A stretch of DNA of 64,000 nt from Fasciolopsis buskii (Eukaryota; Platyhelminthes; Trematoda; Plagiorchiida; Fasciolidae). The position numbers were made by a program, and so were the translations under genes. This document shows, piece after piece, positions 34,780 to 45,242 of the stretch. Within the stretch, counting starts at the first letter, position 1; each line of letters opens with the position of its first letter. Under the pieces are notes generated by a model that searched no databases, was not told where the DNA came from, and saw nothing but the letters and a program-made list of their open reading frames with translations. Where the stretch lies: positions 193,031-257,030 of the forward strand of contig LUCM01001910.1 in the NCBI GenBank assembly GCA_008360955.1, written 5' to 3'.

Positions 34780-35762
34780 CCTCAACGTGAAAAGGAAGAT
34801 CGTTCGACATGGAAAATTCTGGTGAATTCGGAACTGGCTGACCCCGTTTCCTCCAATCGCATTTGGACAATTTGACGGTGACTTACTGATCTGCAACACG
34901 GTACATTTGTTTACCGAGGTTTTTACCTATTAGACCTGATGATGGACGCAAATCGAAACCGTGATGAAGTGTCGCTTCACCAGACTGTAGACACATCAGA
35001 TTTTGGCCTTAGAGGTCTACCTTTAAAGAGTTTCGATGGAATTTCATTTATAGTAGAATGACAAGAATGGCGATACTCTTCGTAGCTGATCAGTGGTGGT
35101 CGGGTGAATAGGATCGTGGTGTTTGGACGCGAGGATCGCGGGTTCGTGTCCTCTAGCCGCCGTTCGACTTCCCCATTTGGCAGCCCTCTGATGACTGCTA
35201 TCCCCTCCCTGGAAAATGATGTGTGTTATTAATAAAAAAGTACTAAGGATACAGAAGTAAACCAAAAGTTCATGGAATTTTGAACACCCTGAGGCCTTGA
35301 TGGCACTCTTTAATGTTTTTACAAAACTTACAATTTGTCCATTAGAGCGCAGGTGTCTGGCGGCAGTAAATAAATGCTTGCAATTAATGCTGGTTAGCCA
35401 CCTACCTAAAGCTTACTCAGTAGAATGAATCCTATTGTCTGTCGTCAAAAATGGAATGTATCATTCTCTGCTGAATAAATTTCACAGTGTATGCATAGTG
35501 AGCTCTGTAGTTGGTGATGTGGTGAAGAACTCATCCGGCTACTTTGAATAATAATCAATGACAATGAAAACATGACATCCGTTCAGGAATGGACCGCAAT
35601 AATTTTCATGAACCGGCTGCCAAGTTTCCTTAAACAATGGTCACGGGGTCCATTTTGATGACTTACTGTAGGACTCGTGCAGACAACCCCGGTAGTCTTT
35701 TACAATCCGGCATATATCATTATCTGTGGTAGGCTACAAAGTTAACTTGGCAAGTGTTTTCA
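34780..35762 (-). pseudogene. Gypsy integrase remnant, catalytic residues lost, split by a SINE
   Basis: Integrase normally inserts retroelement cDNA with a D,D,E triad. The zinc-binding entry (HHCC) is seen only as a degraded DICRIVKDYRGCLHESY (about 35,720-35,670). In the core, the VHEN-YCGPF segment (about 35,610) has Asn where the first catalytic Asp stands in the family. TTDN (about 35,440) keeps the second Asp. The third block reads RSNGQIVSFV (about 35,350-35,325), with Val at 35,329-35,331 where Glu is expected. After the SINE (35,085-35,241) the frame resumes with STINEIPSKLFKGRPLR (about 35,058-35,005), the usual C-terminal block, and fades by about 34,800. Several stops, for example after YYSK near 35,545. 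Confidence 0.85.
35085..35241 (+). repeat. SINE family A inserted in the gypsy integrase
   Basis: The head carries a B box (GGTTCGTGTCC, 35,141-35,151); the body GTTCGACTTCCCCATTTGGC and CCCTCCCTGGAAAATGATG follows, with a tail GTTATTAATAAAAAAG. It interrupts integrase sequence on both sides: VKTLKSAIKASG lies at higher coordinates and STINEIPSKLFKGRPLR at lower. It is opposite in orientation to the gypsy element. No clear target-site duplication could be read. Confidence 0.85.
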
Positions 35763-36059
35763 TATTCTAAACGCCTAAATAATCGAAATGTTAGTCGACC
35801 AGAACAGTTTTGTGGCTGGCCGTGGATGTCACAGTGCGATCACTCATGGACATTATACCAGCCAAAGTCAGTGAAATTTCATTCATGAGCTTATAAAAGT
35901 CAGGAAACTTGCGCTTGATATATAGGACCCAACTTCGATTCAAAGCAGACAGAACAAGTGAAAAGAATTCGCCATTGTCGCATGTAAGATCCTATTGGTT
36001 GACTGGTAAAGGCTGAACCAAAAGGCATCCATGGAAAACATTCGGTGATGGTGAATGAA

Positions 36060-36470
36060 GAGAGCGAGATAAATAGTCAACATGTGAAATGTGTTCCGCA
36101 GATTTGTTCGCAATCGCATAACTGTATGCACTGAGAGTAATGCTCCATCTACGTACCATTGCAACGGAAGTGTAGCTCGAGAACGTTGTTTGACTGAAAT
36201 TAGATTTCAAAGCCTCTTGCTCAGAAACAATCTGGAACTATATTCCAAACAAACATTTGTATAGACGCTTGATTGCCTAATAAACGACCATTGAATGCTT
36301 CACGTTGTGCTTACGAATATCCCCGCTCTGCTCTGCTTAAACGACGTGATACACAAATAATTGACTTACCTTTTTGCTCCACGAGTTCACCAATTCGAAC
36401 AGGCAAAGCATTGGTAATCACAATAGGAGATAATGGGCGAAGAATATCACTAGAATACGAAAAGTGAAAG
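36060..36470 (-). pseudogene. Gypsy RNase H domain remnant
   Basis: RNase H removes the RNA template during reverse transcription. On the minus strand, RIGELVEQKGKSIICVSRRLS (about 36,400-36,335) is the conserved first half, followed by RAERGYS and a stop, then AQREAF. The end of the domain reads RWSITLSAYSYAI and HVDYLSRSL (about 36,155-36,065), the standard block before integrase. The catalytic Asp usually found just before the glycine-rich block is replaced (the segment reads VITNALPVRIG). Confidence 0.85.
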
Positions 36471-36484
36471 ATTAGAGAACTGGA

Positions 36485-37195
36485 TCATTCAAAAGACGGT
36501 TGAGGAACTAGGTTAAACAAACAAGAAGCTCGTTGATTAAAACCTGGAATGAAACGAGAATAATATTGCAGAGCGTCCAGTAAAGAGCCTAGCTCTGATA
36601 ATTTTTTCGGTGACAATGAATCTGCCAAGGGAGACAACCGGTTAAGATCCGTTCTGAAACGGTTACCGTAGACGAAATAGCCAAGAGATTCAAAACTAGT
36701 GACATAGAAGTAACATTTCTTTTTATTAATAGCAACATTTTTCCCATAAAACTTCCTGAAACAGTTTCGACAATGCCCATCATGAGTGGCTTTCATTTGA
36801 GGCGTGCACAGTTACGTCATCCTGATAAACTCCAACTCCATCAATATCTTCCACTACGTAATTCATCACTTGCTGGAAAATAGCAGATGAATTGCCGAGG
36901 GCAGTAGACAAAATATCTACACTGATAGTCCTAATGATGTACCGGCTGCAGTTATCGGCTTCGATGATTCATCCCGAAGGATCTGAAGGTATGGATCTTT
37001 CCATTTGATTTTCGAAAACACTTTTGAACCAGTAAATTTATTCGGGATGTGTTCCAGTTTAGCCGTAGTACCACTGAGCTGCTTCAGAAGACGATAAACA
37101 GTTAAACGGTAATCATCATCTATTCGAGAAGTTTTAACATCGAAATTTTGTGCGGTCACAATTGGGTCAGCCCAGGATGAGGATTCTACTGACAC
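36485..37195 (-). pseudogene. Gypsy reverse transcriptase remnant
   Basis: The minus-strand frame at 37,195-36,917 reads ESSSWADPIV, RIDDDYRLTVYRLLKQL, KVFSKIKWKDPYLQI: the fingers and motif A of gypsy RT. In motif A, Lys stands where the catalytic Asp normally sits (the family has SKID or similar). The palm box is YQDD (36,816-36,827), with both Asp kept. The thumb (NKKKCYFYVTSFESLGYFVY, then LGSLLDALQYYSRFIPGF) occupies 36,735-36,530. One stop interrupts it near 36,783. Confidence 0.9.
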
Positions 37196-37419
37196 GCGAA
37201 TTCAATTTCCAACTTAATTTTTTAGTACTTTGGAGATCGGTTCAAGGGGACCGTAAGGAGTGAAGCGACATTTGAGAGCTATCGGGTCACTGATCACTTC
37301 TAGAGCAACGGGAGGAGGGGCCTTTCATGTGATCAGTAGCATGAGGACATTAAGGGAAGCAAATCCTTCAAAGCACAAATACTGTTAGAATTAGCAATCA
37401 ACGAAAGTGAATGTGAAGC

Positions 37420-38402
37420 GACTTCTTGGCTGTTAGTCCCATGATGCAATAACCTGAATCTATCACAACCAAATCGCAATCGAATAGCTCGTCACAAAAG
37501 TTAGAAAATGAGATTAGTGTTTACGCCCTCAACCGGGATGGAATGTCCTGTGATAACACGAATGGTGAGTGAACTAAGATGGATGTTGTATTCAGAATAA
37601 AAGGTTGTCAAGTGGTGTTATGAAATATTGGACCTAACACGACCAGTATCAATAATAAAATTCTATTTGGTGCCTTTAAAAGTTGTTAGAATCTCATGCA
37701 AGTAAACTGATTTGGACCCGTCAACATTTAATGAACCAGGCATAGAATGATTTGCACGTTTACCGTACGTGCCCAACCTTATCACTTTTATAACGGGAAT
37801 TTTCAATGCAACCGATCACAAGAAACCGTTTACGAGTTGATTTTAATTTGAATTCGGAATTGTGTAGGTCACCGACATCCGGTCACGATTACTGTTACTT
37901 GTTCTGAAATTATGTGTAGTACCAGACGATCTCTCAGTCTCATCGTCTAAATCATTGGGACTTCGATTTGTGACTGCTTTCACATCGTAAAACCCTTCAC
38001 ATACAACGTGACCAGACTGGCATGCACGTTTCTCGGGTAAGGGGAGCTTCTGATATAGTTCATAGTGATTGAAACCAGCTAATAAAACAATCCCGTAATT
38101 GAATTTCCATTTGACCATCAAATTACATTTTTCTGCTTCAGTTTGTAGTTGCAGCGTGGGACCTTGGTTTTTCGTATCAAGCTATGAAAATGGATTCTTT
38201 CAGCTTTTTCAAATTTTACTGGACGAACGTGTGCCAAAAACAGAGAGATTTCGTTTAGGCGCATTTCAAAGACATCGGTGTTTTCGGACAAGCAAAGATT
38301 TTGATGAGTGGAAAAAATATGTTTCCCACAAACGGCAGGAAGTAATGAGAGCGCTTTCTTTACTAATGCATCATATATCAAAGCATTCCAAATGAATTTC
38401 AA
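37420..38402 (-). pseudogene. Gypsy gag/protease region remnant
   Basis: Around 37,650-37,600 the minus strand reads LLIDTGRVRSNIS: the DTG at 37,642-37,650 is the active site of a retroviral-type aspartic protease. Upstream at about 38,121-37,843 a frame contains ACQSGHVVCEGFYDV, possibly a decayed Cys/His zinc knuckle of gag. The frame at 38,402-38,118 would be more of gag but has no diagnostic motif. Protease confidence is good because of its place just before the RT; gag is inferred from position. Confidence 0.62.
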
Positions 38403-38479
38403 TTACTCGACAGGAAAATATTCAAAAACATAATTTTGCACTGTGCAGATCGCATTAATTCGATGGAAATGAGACAATG

Positions 38480-38660
38480 CGAATTAAAAAAGAATAAAAA
38501 ATGAAGAATCAAGGAAAAAGCAGCACAAATAAATCGAACAGGAAATGTATCAGTAGATAACGAAAGCACTGAAAGTAAATGTAAATAAAAATAAAAAGCG
38601 GATTAGCATTAATTAAAAATACTTAAAAACGATTGAAAAGAAAAAAAAAGCAAAAGAGTG
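38480..38660. repeat. A-rich low-complexity stretch
   Basis: Runs such as AAAAAAGAATAAAAAATGAAG and AAATAAAAATAAAAAGC. It lies in the presumed untranslated leader of the minus-strand gypsy element, between gag and the primer-binding-like site. Confidence 0.6.
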
Positions 38661-38717
38661 GAGCGCTGAGGAGAGATGCGAAGAACGGCAACAGAGTGAA
38701 AAAAAGGTCGGTTGCGA

Positions 38718-38745
38718 CAAGGGTCTGAATCCCGGTCGGCGCACT
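38718..38745 (-). other. Possible tRNA primer-binding site of the gypsy element
   Basis: On the minus strand this reads TGCGCCGACCGGGATTCAGA followed by CCC. It is complementary to what looks like a tRNA 3' end: a T-arm-like GGGTCTGAATCCC and then an acceptor-like run. LTR elements place such a site just inside the 5' LTR, and the position upstream of gag fits. The TGG that complements the universal CCA end reads TGC here, so a mutation or a coincidence is possible. Confidence 0.4.
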
Positions 38746-39609
38746 TTTCCCTCATACACACAATCGGTCGTATGATCGACGCAATCGACACTGAACAAAC
38801 CTCCTTACAAACACTTCGGTCAAACACTCCCATTCAAATGCCCATTGTGTGCTCGCGTCCCACTCATCCGTGCATGAACAGAATGCCCCCACATCGCTCT
38901 CCGTTCCCGATTCCGTCTCAAAAGTGTCACCAATTATTCGCCAAATACCAACTCCTATACACTGTCGATCGGTGTTCACGTGCTCGTCTCATGCTTCGAG
39001 CACAGACGTTGAACGTTTCAACTTGGTCGCACTTTTACACCCGTCTGATTGACTGACTCTCAGTCATGTGAATTCGTGGACACGCGTAAGCACAATCGAT
39101 TAACTGTATACGTGCTTTTTGTGCTTTTTTTGCCCTGCCACTCTTTTTTAACATCCTTTTTTATAATTCTTTGATACTCATTGATACCTTCCTACCTCTT
39201 CGGGCATTTTTTGGCCACCCATTTTGGCTGCGTGTTTGCTCTTTTCAGATTCCTTATTTGGAATATATTGCTTCTCATTTGTCCTTTCTTTGATATAACA
39301 TAATTTCTATTTTTACATAGACTTTTTTCTTCAATATACTATTGTTTTTCAGCCACTGATGGCTTTGCGAATGATTAATTGCCAATGTGAGTGAACGTAA
39401 AACACACTAGTTCATCATGAATTGTATTCGTAATTCAGCGAAAACCTTGTGTTCAGTTTTATCCACATGTACACATTGCATTTGCAATTCATTTTTGGTC
39501 ACTAAAAACCCTGTTTTTTTGCAGCCCTCTTTGTAATCAGAATGCATTGTTTTGAAGATTACAGTACGATCTGCATCCCCGAGGAATGAAAAATATCAAT
39601 TTTTCATAA

Positions 39610-40230
39610 ACAGAATTAAGTACGACGGATTCATGCTCCAACCTGTGTGCTATCGTCGAGATCCGGAGATCGTCAAGACAATGCAGTAAATGCCCGAACT
39701 AAAGGTGGTGTCATCTGTCCGCGCGTTTCTCGGCTTAATTTTCTATTATAGCATCATTCTCTCGGATCTCCATCGCCTACACAGTCTGCTCAGCAAGCAG
39801 CTACAAAAAGAATAGACCGAGCGCTGGTCAATCCAATGTTAATTGGTTTTGGATGTGCGTTTAACACGCTACAACCTCAGCCTACCGATAATTGTGCCTG
39901 GTGATACTTGCGATTGTTGGATCAGAGCGGTCATTTCTCACGGATTTCTTAAAGGAGCGCAGAAGGCTGTGGCGTACGCGTCAATGACGTTGACTGCAGC
40001 AGAAAAAAACTATGGCCAGATTAAAAAAGAAGCGCTCGCCCTAGAGTTTGCGGTGGATGATTTCCACAAGGCCGACAGTTCACCCTACTAACCGACCACA
40101 AGACGCTGCCATCCATATTCGGATCAAAAATGGGCATGTCGCAATACGCCTCCAATAGCTTCCAGAGATGGAGGACCATCCACCTTGGGTACGACTTCGA
40201 CATCAAGTTTTGTAAATCCAGCTTGTCACC
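39610..40230 (+). pseudogene. Second Ty3/gypsy family: RT thumb and RNase H fragment
   Basis: Plus-strand coding remains, distinct from the minus-strand gypsy element beside it. DPEIVKTMQ, a stop, MPELKVVSSVRAFLGL (about 39,660-39,740) is the RT thumb/connection. LPIIVPGDTCD (about 39,880-39,912) marks RNase H with an Asp kept. KAVAYASMTLTAAEKNYGQ, then IKKEALALEFAVDDFHK (39,965-40,073) is its conserved core, and LLTDHKTLPSIFGSK follows after a frameshift at about 40,080. It ends near HLGYDFDIKFCKS (about 40,215). Integrase and earlier RT motifs are missing. It resembles the gypsy type often annotated in invertebrates as K02A2.6-like. Confidence 0.87.
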
Positions 40231-40930
40231 GGAGTAGCCATCCCGATCGGAAAGTGTTGCTCGGATTTTGCACAGTCTGTGGCCGACAAAAATGTGCTCC
40301 TTAGTTAGACCGCATTTATAAGCCAGCCTCATTTGATCTGTGGCTGGACAGGCTCTTATGCAGTGAGACCGTCAAGTAAACGCCTTAGGTTGTCCGAACC
40401 AGATGGTTCACTCGGACGTCAACTGGATACGCTTGATGTTTGCCTACATAAGATAAAAGAGGCATCATTTACCCGGTGAATACCGACTACCAGTCGTTTT
40501 TTAAGAGATCATATCAGCAGCGCTGAAAATAGAGACAATTTCGGTCCACTAACGGAAGTTAACAATAGAATCACATTGATGATTGGAAAGCAATTTGACG
40601 AACATGCCACGAATCGGATTAGCTGATTTCATCATGAAGCTGGTGCAAACATCATGTTCAAATTGGAACAACTAAAAGAATCAAGTGATATGCTATTTGT
40701 GAAACAAACTGCATAAAATTATACTGATGAGCAGAAAGTATAAGTCGATTTAGAGGGATTTTGTAAATAATTCTGTAGTGATAGCAAATTGCGTTTCGAG
40801 TTAACTTGAGCATACACAAAACAACAAACGAACCAACCAACCAAAAAGTGACTGAATGTGGTAAGCATCCCAACAGGATTGTGAACTCTAATGATATTTA
40901 GAAGAAATTATTAACTTAAAATGAATCTAA
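40231..40930. other. Unassigned spacer
   Basis: May include eroded downstream sequence of the second gypsy element, but no integrase motif could be found. Confidence 0.4.
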
Positions 40931-41055
40931 TGTTCATCTGGCCGCCCTTCAGACTCCATCGGCCATGCACAGACACGATACCCAGACAACCTTAGAGTCG
41001 AGGAACATCAGACTCAGGTTTTCCTCTTGTTAGGTCTCACCAGTGGTGCATATCA
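40931..41055 (+). repeat. Dispersed repeat family E, copy 1
   Basis: About 125 bases matching the reverse complement of 45,243-45,379. Shared blocks: GCCCTTCAGACT, CATCGGCCATGC, TTGTTAGG, CACCAGTGGTG. Orientation was set arbitrarily as plus here. Confidence 0.65.
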
Positions 41056-42479
41056 TCTATCGTTTCCACCAGCTCCAGTCCGGACTAATCAGAATAACGG
41101 AGTTAATTTTGTTCTGATATCGTCCTCAATGACAGACAGCAATGCTCGACAGCCTCGAAGGGAGACACGGCACCTGTCGCGTTAACTCAAGCAGAATCCC
41201 TCACACCAAGTCCGGAGAATATGCAACATCGGCGAGCTCCAAAAAGAGCGAAACTCGAATCTGGTGCTTCCCGAGTGTATGGTTGACCGGACGATTGAGG
41301 TTCTTGTGTGAAAGTTGGCAGTTAGCTCAGGGTAGAATACAGAAATCTCACACACTACTCACAAGTAATTGCAAGATCAACACTAAAATGAATAGTGAGT
41401 GGCTTCTCACACTGGTGGACAGGTGAGTTTCATACTAAATTGTTGTCATTCGAAAATTTGTTATTTACTTCAGCAAACAGTGTTAAATAACATAACATTA
41501 TCGGAGAACTTAGAGGTTATTTGACGATTCGTTTACCGCGACTAACTTTTCATTTTTGACAAAGGGACAAAATTCCTTGTCTACCTGAGTGGAATGAGGA
41601 GCATCGACTTTTGCCCCAATGGAGTTTTGCCAAAAAGTAACTAACAACTGGTGTTCAAGGTGATTATTATGTTAACTTGTTCTCTTATAACACTAAGTAA
41701 TTAAAATGCCGTCTACGATTCCGTTTGCACAGAAACATTCGTTTCAGACATCATTCTTGCACTCTGATCAGCGTACACTGCGGGATTTTGCGACATTAAG
41801 TTTGGCCTCTTTGAATCAATTTCGTACTTCAGTTAGTCTTAAAAAATGAATACCCATAGGGCTGATAAAGGTTAAATATGGCTACCATTCATGCCAGTAT
41901 CCATGGCCGGTCTATTTTCCGAGAAATATCTCATCTAGAATATTGTCAAGCAATTTTTCCGTCACGCAATACAATGCCGCCGACTTCAAACTAAATCTTC
42001 CAGCCCATTTATGAAATTTACGACAATGGATGAATTCCTTCTGGTAGAAATTACTTGCAAGGTGGTCTTACAATATGTTCTGCAAAGTTCATAATTTAAT
42101 ATCTATGATATTGGTTCCGAAAGACAAACTGTGTATTCAGAATACCCAGCCATACCGTAAACTTTTGAATGCACGGTACCTTTCATCCACACTGTTTATG
42201 TGTCTTTCGCAGATGCATGATGTCAGCCCCGAACCGAGGTCGTCCATTCGGTCGACGGGAATGTAAAAGGTGAAAATCAAAATGCTTACCATGGTTGAGT
42301 AATGTGCACAAAAGCACTTATCTTGTCACATTACAATCGACGAATTGGACTGAGGTCTGGCGCAGTAGTTTTGACAAAAATCTGTCCGTGAAACACCAAC
42401 ACAACAAAAAGCTGGAAAGAAAGATCAGAACAATCAGAATTTGAAATGAGACGACTGTCGTCCGGGTTGCGTGTGAGCA
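41056..42479. other. Unassigned spacer
   Basis: Nothing recognised. A plus-strand frame at 41,142-41,426 has no known motif. Confidence 0.45.
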
Positions 42480-43650
42480 TACAACGAATTAACAAATTCA
42501 TTCGAAACAACAAGCAGCATTAGGCAAGGGTGCTCCGTTTCTTCATTCCTGTTCAGCATCATCATGGACGGGGAAAATGTTTTAGGAGATTTCCAGGCTG
42601 TAGAAGTCGAACTGGGAAGTGGGGTGAAGCTATTTGACCTAACTTACGCAGATGACGTTGTGAGCCTGTTAGAATCCTCGGACCATGAAAAACGTGCACC
42701 AGACAGACTCTCGAGGTCAGTAGCTCGGTTTGGCATGTGCTTTGCACCTTCAAAGTGCAATGTACTGTTACAGGACTTGATACTGGATGGAGAGGAACTA
42801 ACGATTTTGAACCGATTCACTTAGCATCGTAGCTGCCTGTCGAACAATGGTAGCACGACGATAGAGGAGAACACGCGTATACCGAATGCTCGAGCAGCTT
42901 ACGCTGGACTGAAGCACTTGTGGTATGGGCCTGATGTTTCACTGGAGTTGAAAGTTCGTGTGTGATGTGCCACAGTGCGCTTTGTTCTGTTGTACGGTTG
43001 CGAGACGTGGAGTATGCTTGTGGGAGATGTTAGTCGGTTAGAGGTTTTCGACTATCGATGTCTACGTAGTATCGCTAGGATTGGATGGAGTGACCGGGTG
43101 AGTTATATGGAGGTCAGGAATGTAATACTAGGTTCCGGGTCTCAAAATACCTTGTTTCAGTGTATGAAACATAGTAGACTACGCTGGTTGGGTCACGTGT
43201 TGCGTATGGGGAAGACTCGTCTACCATACCGTGCCCTGTTTTGGGTTTCTCCCACGGCGTGGAAGAAGGCACGTGGAGGTCAGCAGATGGGATAGCAATT
43301 TGGAGCGGGAAAATGTACAGCCTCACACTTTCATCTTCGTGGTTTGGGTCAACTAGCTGCTGGAGACAGTGGAGGATGTGGCAATGAACCGTGAACAGTG
43401 GCGATCGTGCTACCTTTTTCTGTCAGATCAGAATGATTGAGAGTGCGTTTGCACAGTCAGCTTGTGTTCCGTTTGTTGGCTACAACACCATCTTATCTTT
43501 TACTGTATGTGTACGTCCACGTCTTGATGCCCTTGCATATTCACTCCTTTTATAGAAAAATGTAACTGTGGGGAAAAGCCACCGGTCAGTGGGGCTTGGC
43601 TTGTTGTTTAACGTTGAGCGATAATGATGATGTTGATGATGACAGTCACG
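42480..43650 (+). pseudogene. RTE-like element, 3' half with intact YADD and GATGATG tail
   Basis: 5'-truncated LINE beginning in RT motif B (RQGCSVSSFLFSIIMDG, about 42,520-42,570). LTYADDVVSLLE at about 42,640-42,675 holds the catalytic Asp pair; FGMCFAPSKCNVLLQD (about 42,730-42,777) follows. After a stop at 42,822 the C-terminal domain continues in the same order: VRFVLLYGCETW (42,973-43,010), VFDYRCLRSIARIGW, then LRWLGHVLRMGKTRLPYRALF and WKKARGGQQ (to about 43,290). The 3' UTR ends in GATAATGATGATGTTGATGATGA-type repeats (43,620-43,645), the short-repeat tail typical of RTE elements. Stops at 42,822, 42,963 and 43,293 break it, yet it is the best kept C-terminus in the window. Confidence 0.92.
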
Positions 43651-44504
43651 GGAAGGAAGCAAACAAACAAACGCTTTTCTTTTTCTCCAGATAATTCGAC
43701 ATGCGGGTTTCAACTCTTGAGCTACCATGGTAGTACTTGTAAAGTTGTTTCATCTTTTACATTATTTATCAACAGTGCACATATCCAGCGCGCTTCCAAG
43801 TGGAACACGCACTCCGGAACCAAAGATTGTTAGTCAAACGGTTTTGTCATTCAGTTAATAAGATAGATTCCCAACGAATGTGCTAAACGTTATCACATAC
43901 TGATATTGCACCTATTCGCTGACAATTTGCAGGACCAAAGAGGAAACAGGTATGCTGTGCTTTCTCGGTTTCATAATGAGAGTTGGGCGCTGATATCAAA
44001 TGGCACACGACGGAGTTCGTTACAACGGAAAGAAACAATTTTCAGATGCTTGATTCTAGTTAAATTAGTATTATTTTAGTTAGCCCGGGGGTTTCTTTCG
44101 TGGGTCAGAGTGTCACTGTGTGATTATCAAACTTCATATAAATGTCATGTTTGATCAAACTTATTTTTTGCCGTTAGATAATAGCAAATGGCAAAGTGCA
44201 GACAGATGCTTCTACTACAGGTCCGGAAACAATACTGCAAAAAATACGGTTGGAGAAGTTATCAGAAAAACATACTGATACCCATTGACAATATGACATC
44301 TATAGTGTAATTGTAAAGCTACGTCGGTCGGATAACACGAAGAGCCGAACGGCGTAGAACACTGGAATCGACAATTTTGGACTCAAAAGGTTATAACACC
44401 CTTAAGTTCCTTGCGAGAAACTTCCGGTCATGATAATAGAGTAAAGCAGCATTCAAAAAGCTAGAAATTTTTGTTGTTGGTATTATGTCTTGCACCCGGA
44501 TGGT
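43651..44504. other. Unassigned spacer
   Basis: No gene or repeat recognised. Confidence 0.45.
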
Positions 44505-44868
44505 TGAATAAAATTTCCCCCGGGAAGCACACGGGTGATTTCGCGGTTATTGTTGCTCCTCAACTATGCATACCCGGCACTTATTTGTCCAACCACCCCT
44601 ATACTAGTTCACTCCTCGCTTGGTATCTCACTAGAATCTCATCTGAATCGTTCGGAGCGTGAATGGATGATAAGTCCATTTAAGAATCACATGGTGATTT
44701 GTAGGAGAATTTTCGTCGGTCAGGCAAGGCTAAACTTCAGAGGGGGACACAAGGCCCGAAAGTATTCGTTTTTATCTTCAGTGGCATGTTTCACCTAAGG
44801 ATGGATGGACAAAATTTCTCTGGAATTACAAGACCGGATTCGCGGTTATTGCTCTCGTCAGGAATGCG
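44505..44868 (+). repeat. Family B repeat, most complete unit plus start of the next
   Basis: This copy defines the unit. It runs from AAATTTCCCCCGGGAAGCAC (44,510) through GATTTCGCGGTTATTGTTGC, TATGCATACCCGGCAC, GTGAATGGATGATAAGTCCA and CAGGCAAGGCTAAACTTCAG to GGATGGATGGACAAAATTTC (44,799-44,818). From there a second unit begins with GGATTCGCGGTTATTGC and GAATGCGTACCCG. The repeat distance is about 298 bases. No reading frame is conserved among copies, and no A/B boxes were seen, so it is not a tRNA SINE. Confidence 0.8.
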
Positions 44869-44925
44869 TACCCGTCAAATCACCTTATGATTTTTAAATG
44901 GACTTATCATCCATTCACACTCCTA
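44869..44925 (-). repeat. Family B fragment in inverted orientation
   Basis: AAATCACCTTATGATTTTTA and AAATGGACTTATCATCCATTCAC are the reverse complement of 44,655-44,700 in the neighbouring plus-strand copy. The unit that starts at 44,800 therefore switches strand abruptly at about 44,870. Confidence 0.8.
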
Positions 44926-45242
44926 ATCACAAAATTAATTTGGAGCAGTGTACGGCGTCGATGTCAGCTTAATTGGCTGGCTGGTCATTCAATTGTTGCT
45001 TCACGCACAGATCTCAAGCCTTACACTAGGAAGTACCAGACTCGAGTTTCTGTCTCATTAGTATTTATTGAGAAAGTATCGATCTATCCTTCGAAGATTT
45101 CAGAACTTCTAGCTGTTATTGCGAACATCAGAATAAATTTAACTCGATAATTCGTATTAGCCTTCGCGAAAGCCGTTGGTATCATAGCAACATGACACTT
45201 TTAACTTGGAGGCCAGGATTAAAACCACGTATGTAATGGCGG

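Larger units (their letters stand above)
34556..39490 (-). mobile_element. Ty3/gypsy LTR retrotransposon, nearly complete, inactive, with nested SINE
   Basis: About 4.9 kb on the minus strand in the usual gypsy order: a possible 5' LTR and primer-binding site (39.5-38.7 kb), gag-like region (38.4-37.8), aspartic protease (37.65), reverse transcriptase (37.2-36.5), RNase H (36.47-36.06) and integrase (35.75-34.8). A SINE interrupts the integrase. Boundaries are inferred: similar sequences of about 90 bases at 34,556-34,645 and 39,400-39,490 (both containing CATGAATTnTnTTCGTAATT) may be LTR remnants, but full LTRs cannot be traced. Stops and frameshifts occur in every domain. The clade is not fixed; an RN1-type fluke gypsy element is possible. 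Confidence 0.78.

Noticed and set aside
38099..38395. 98-codon plus-strand frame
   Set aside because: Lies opposite the gag region of the minus-strand gypsy element and has no motif; treated as a shadow.
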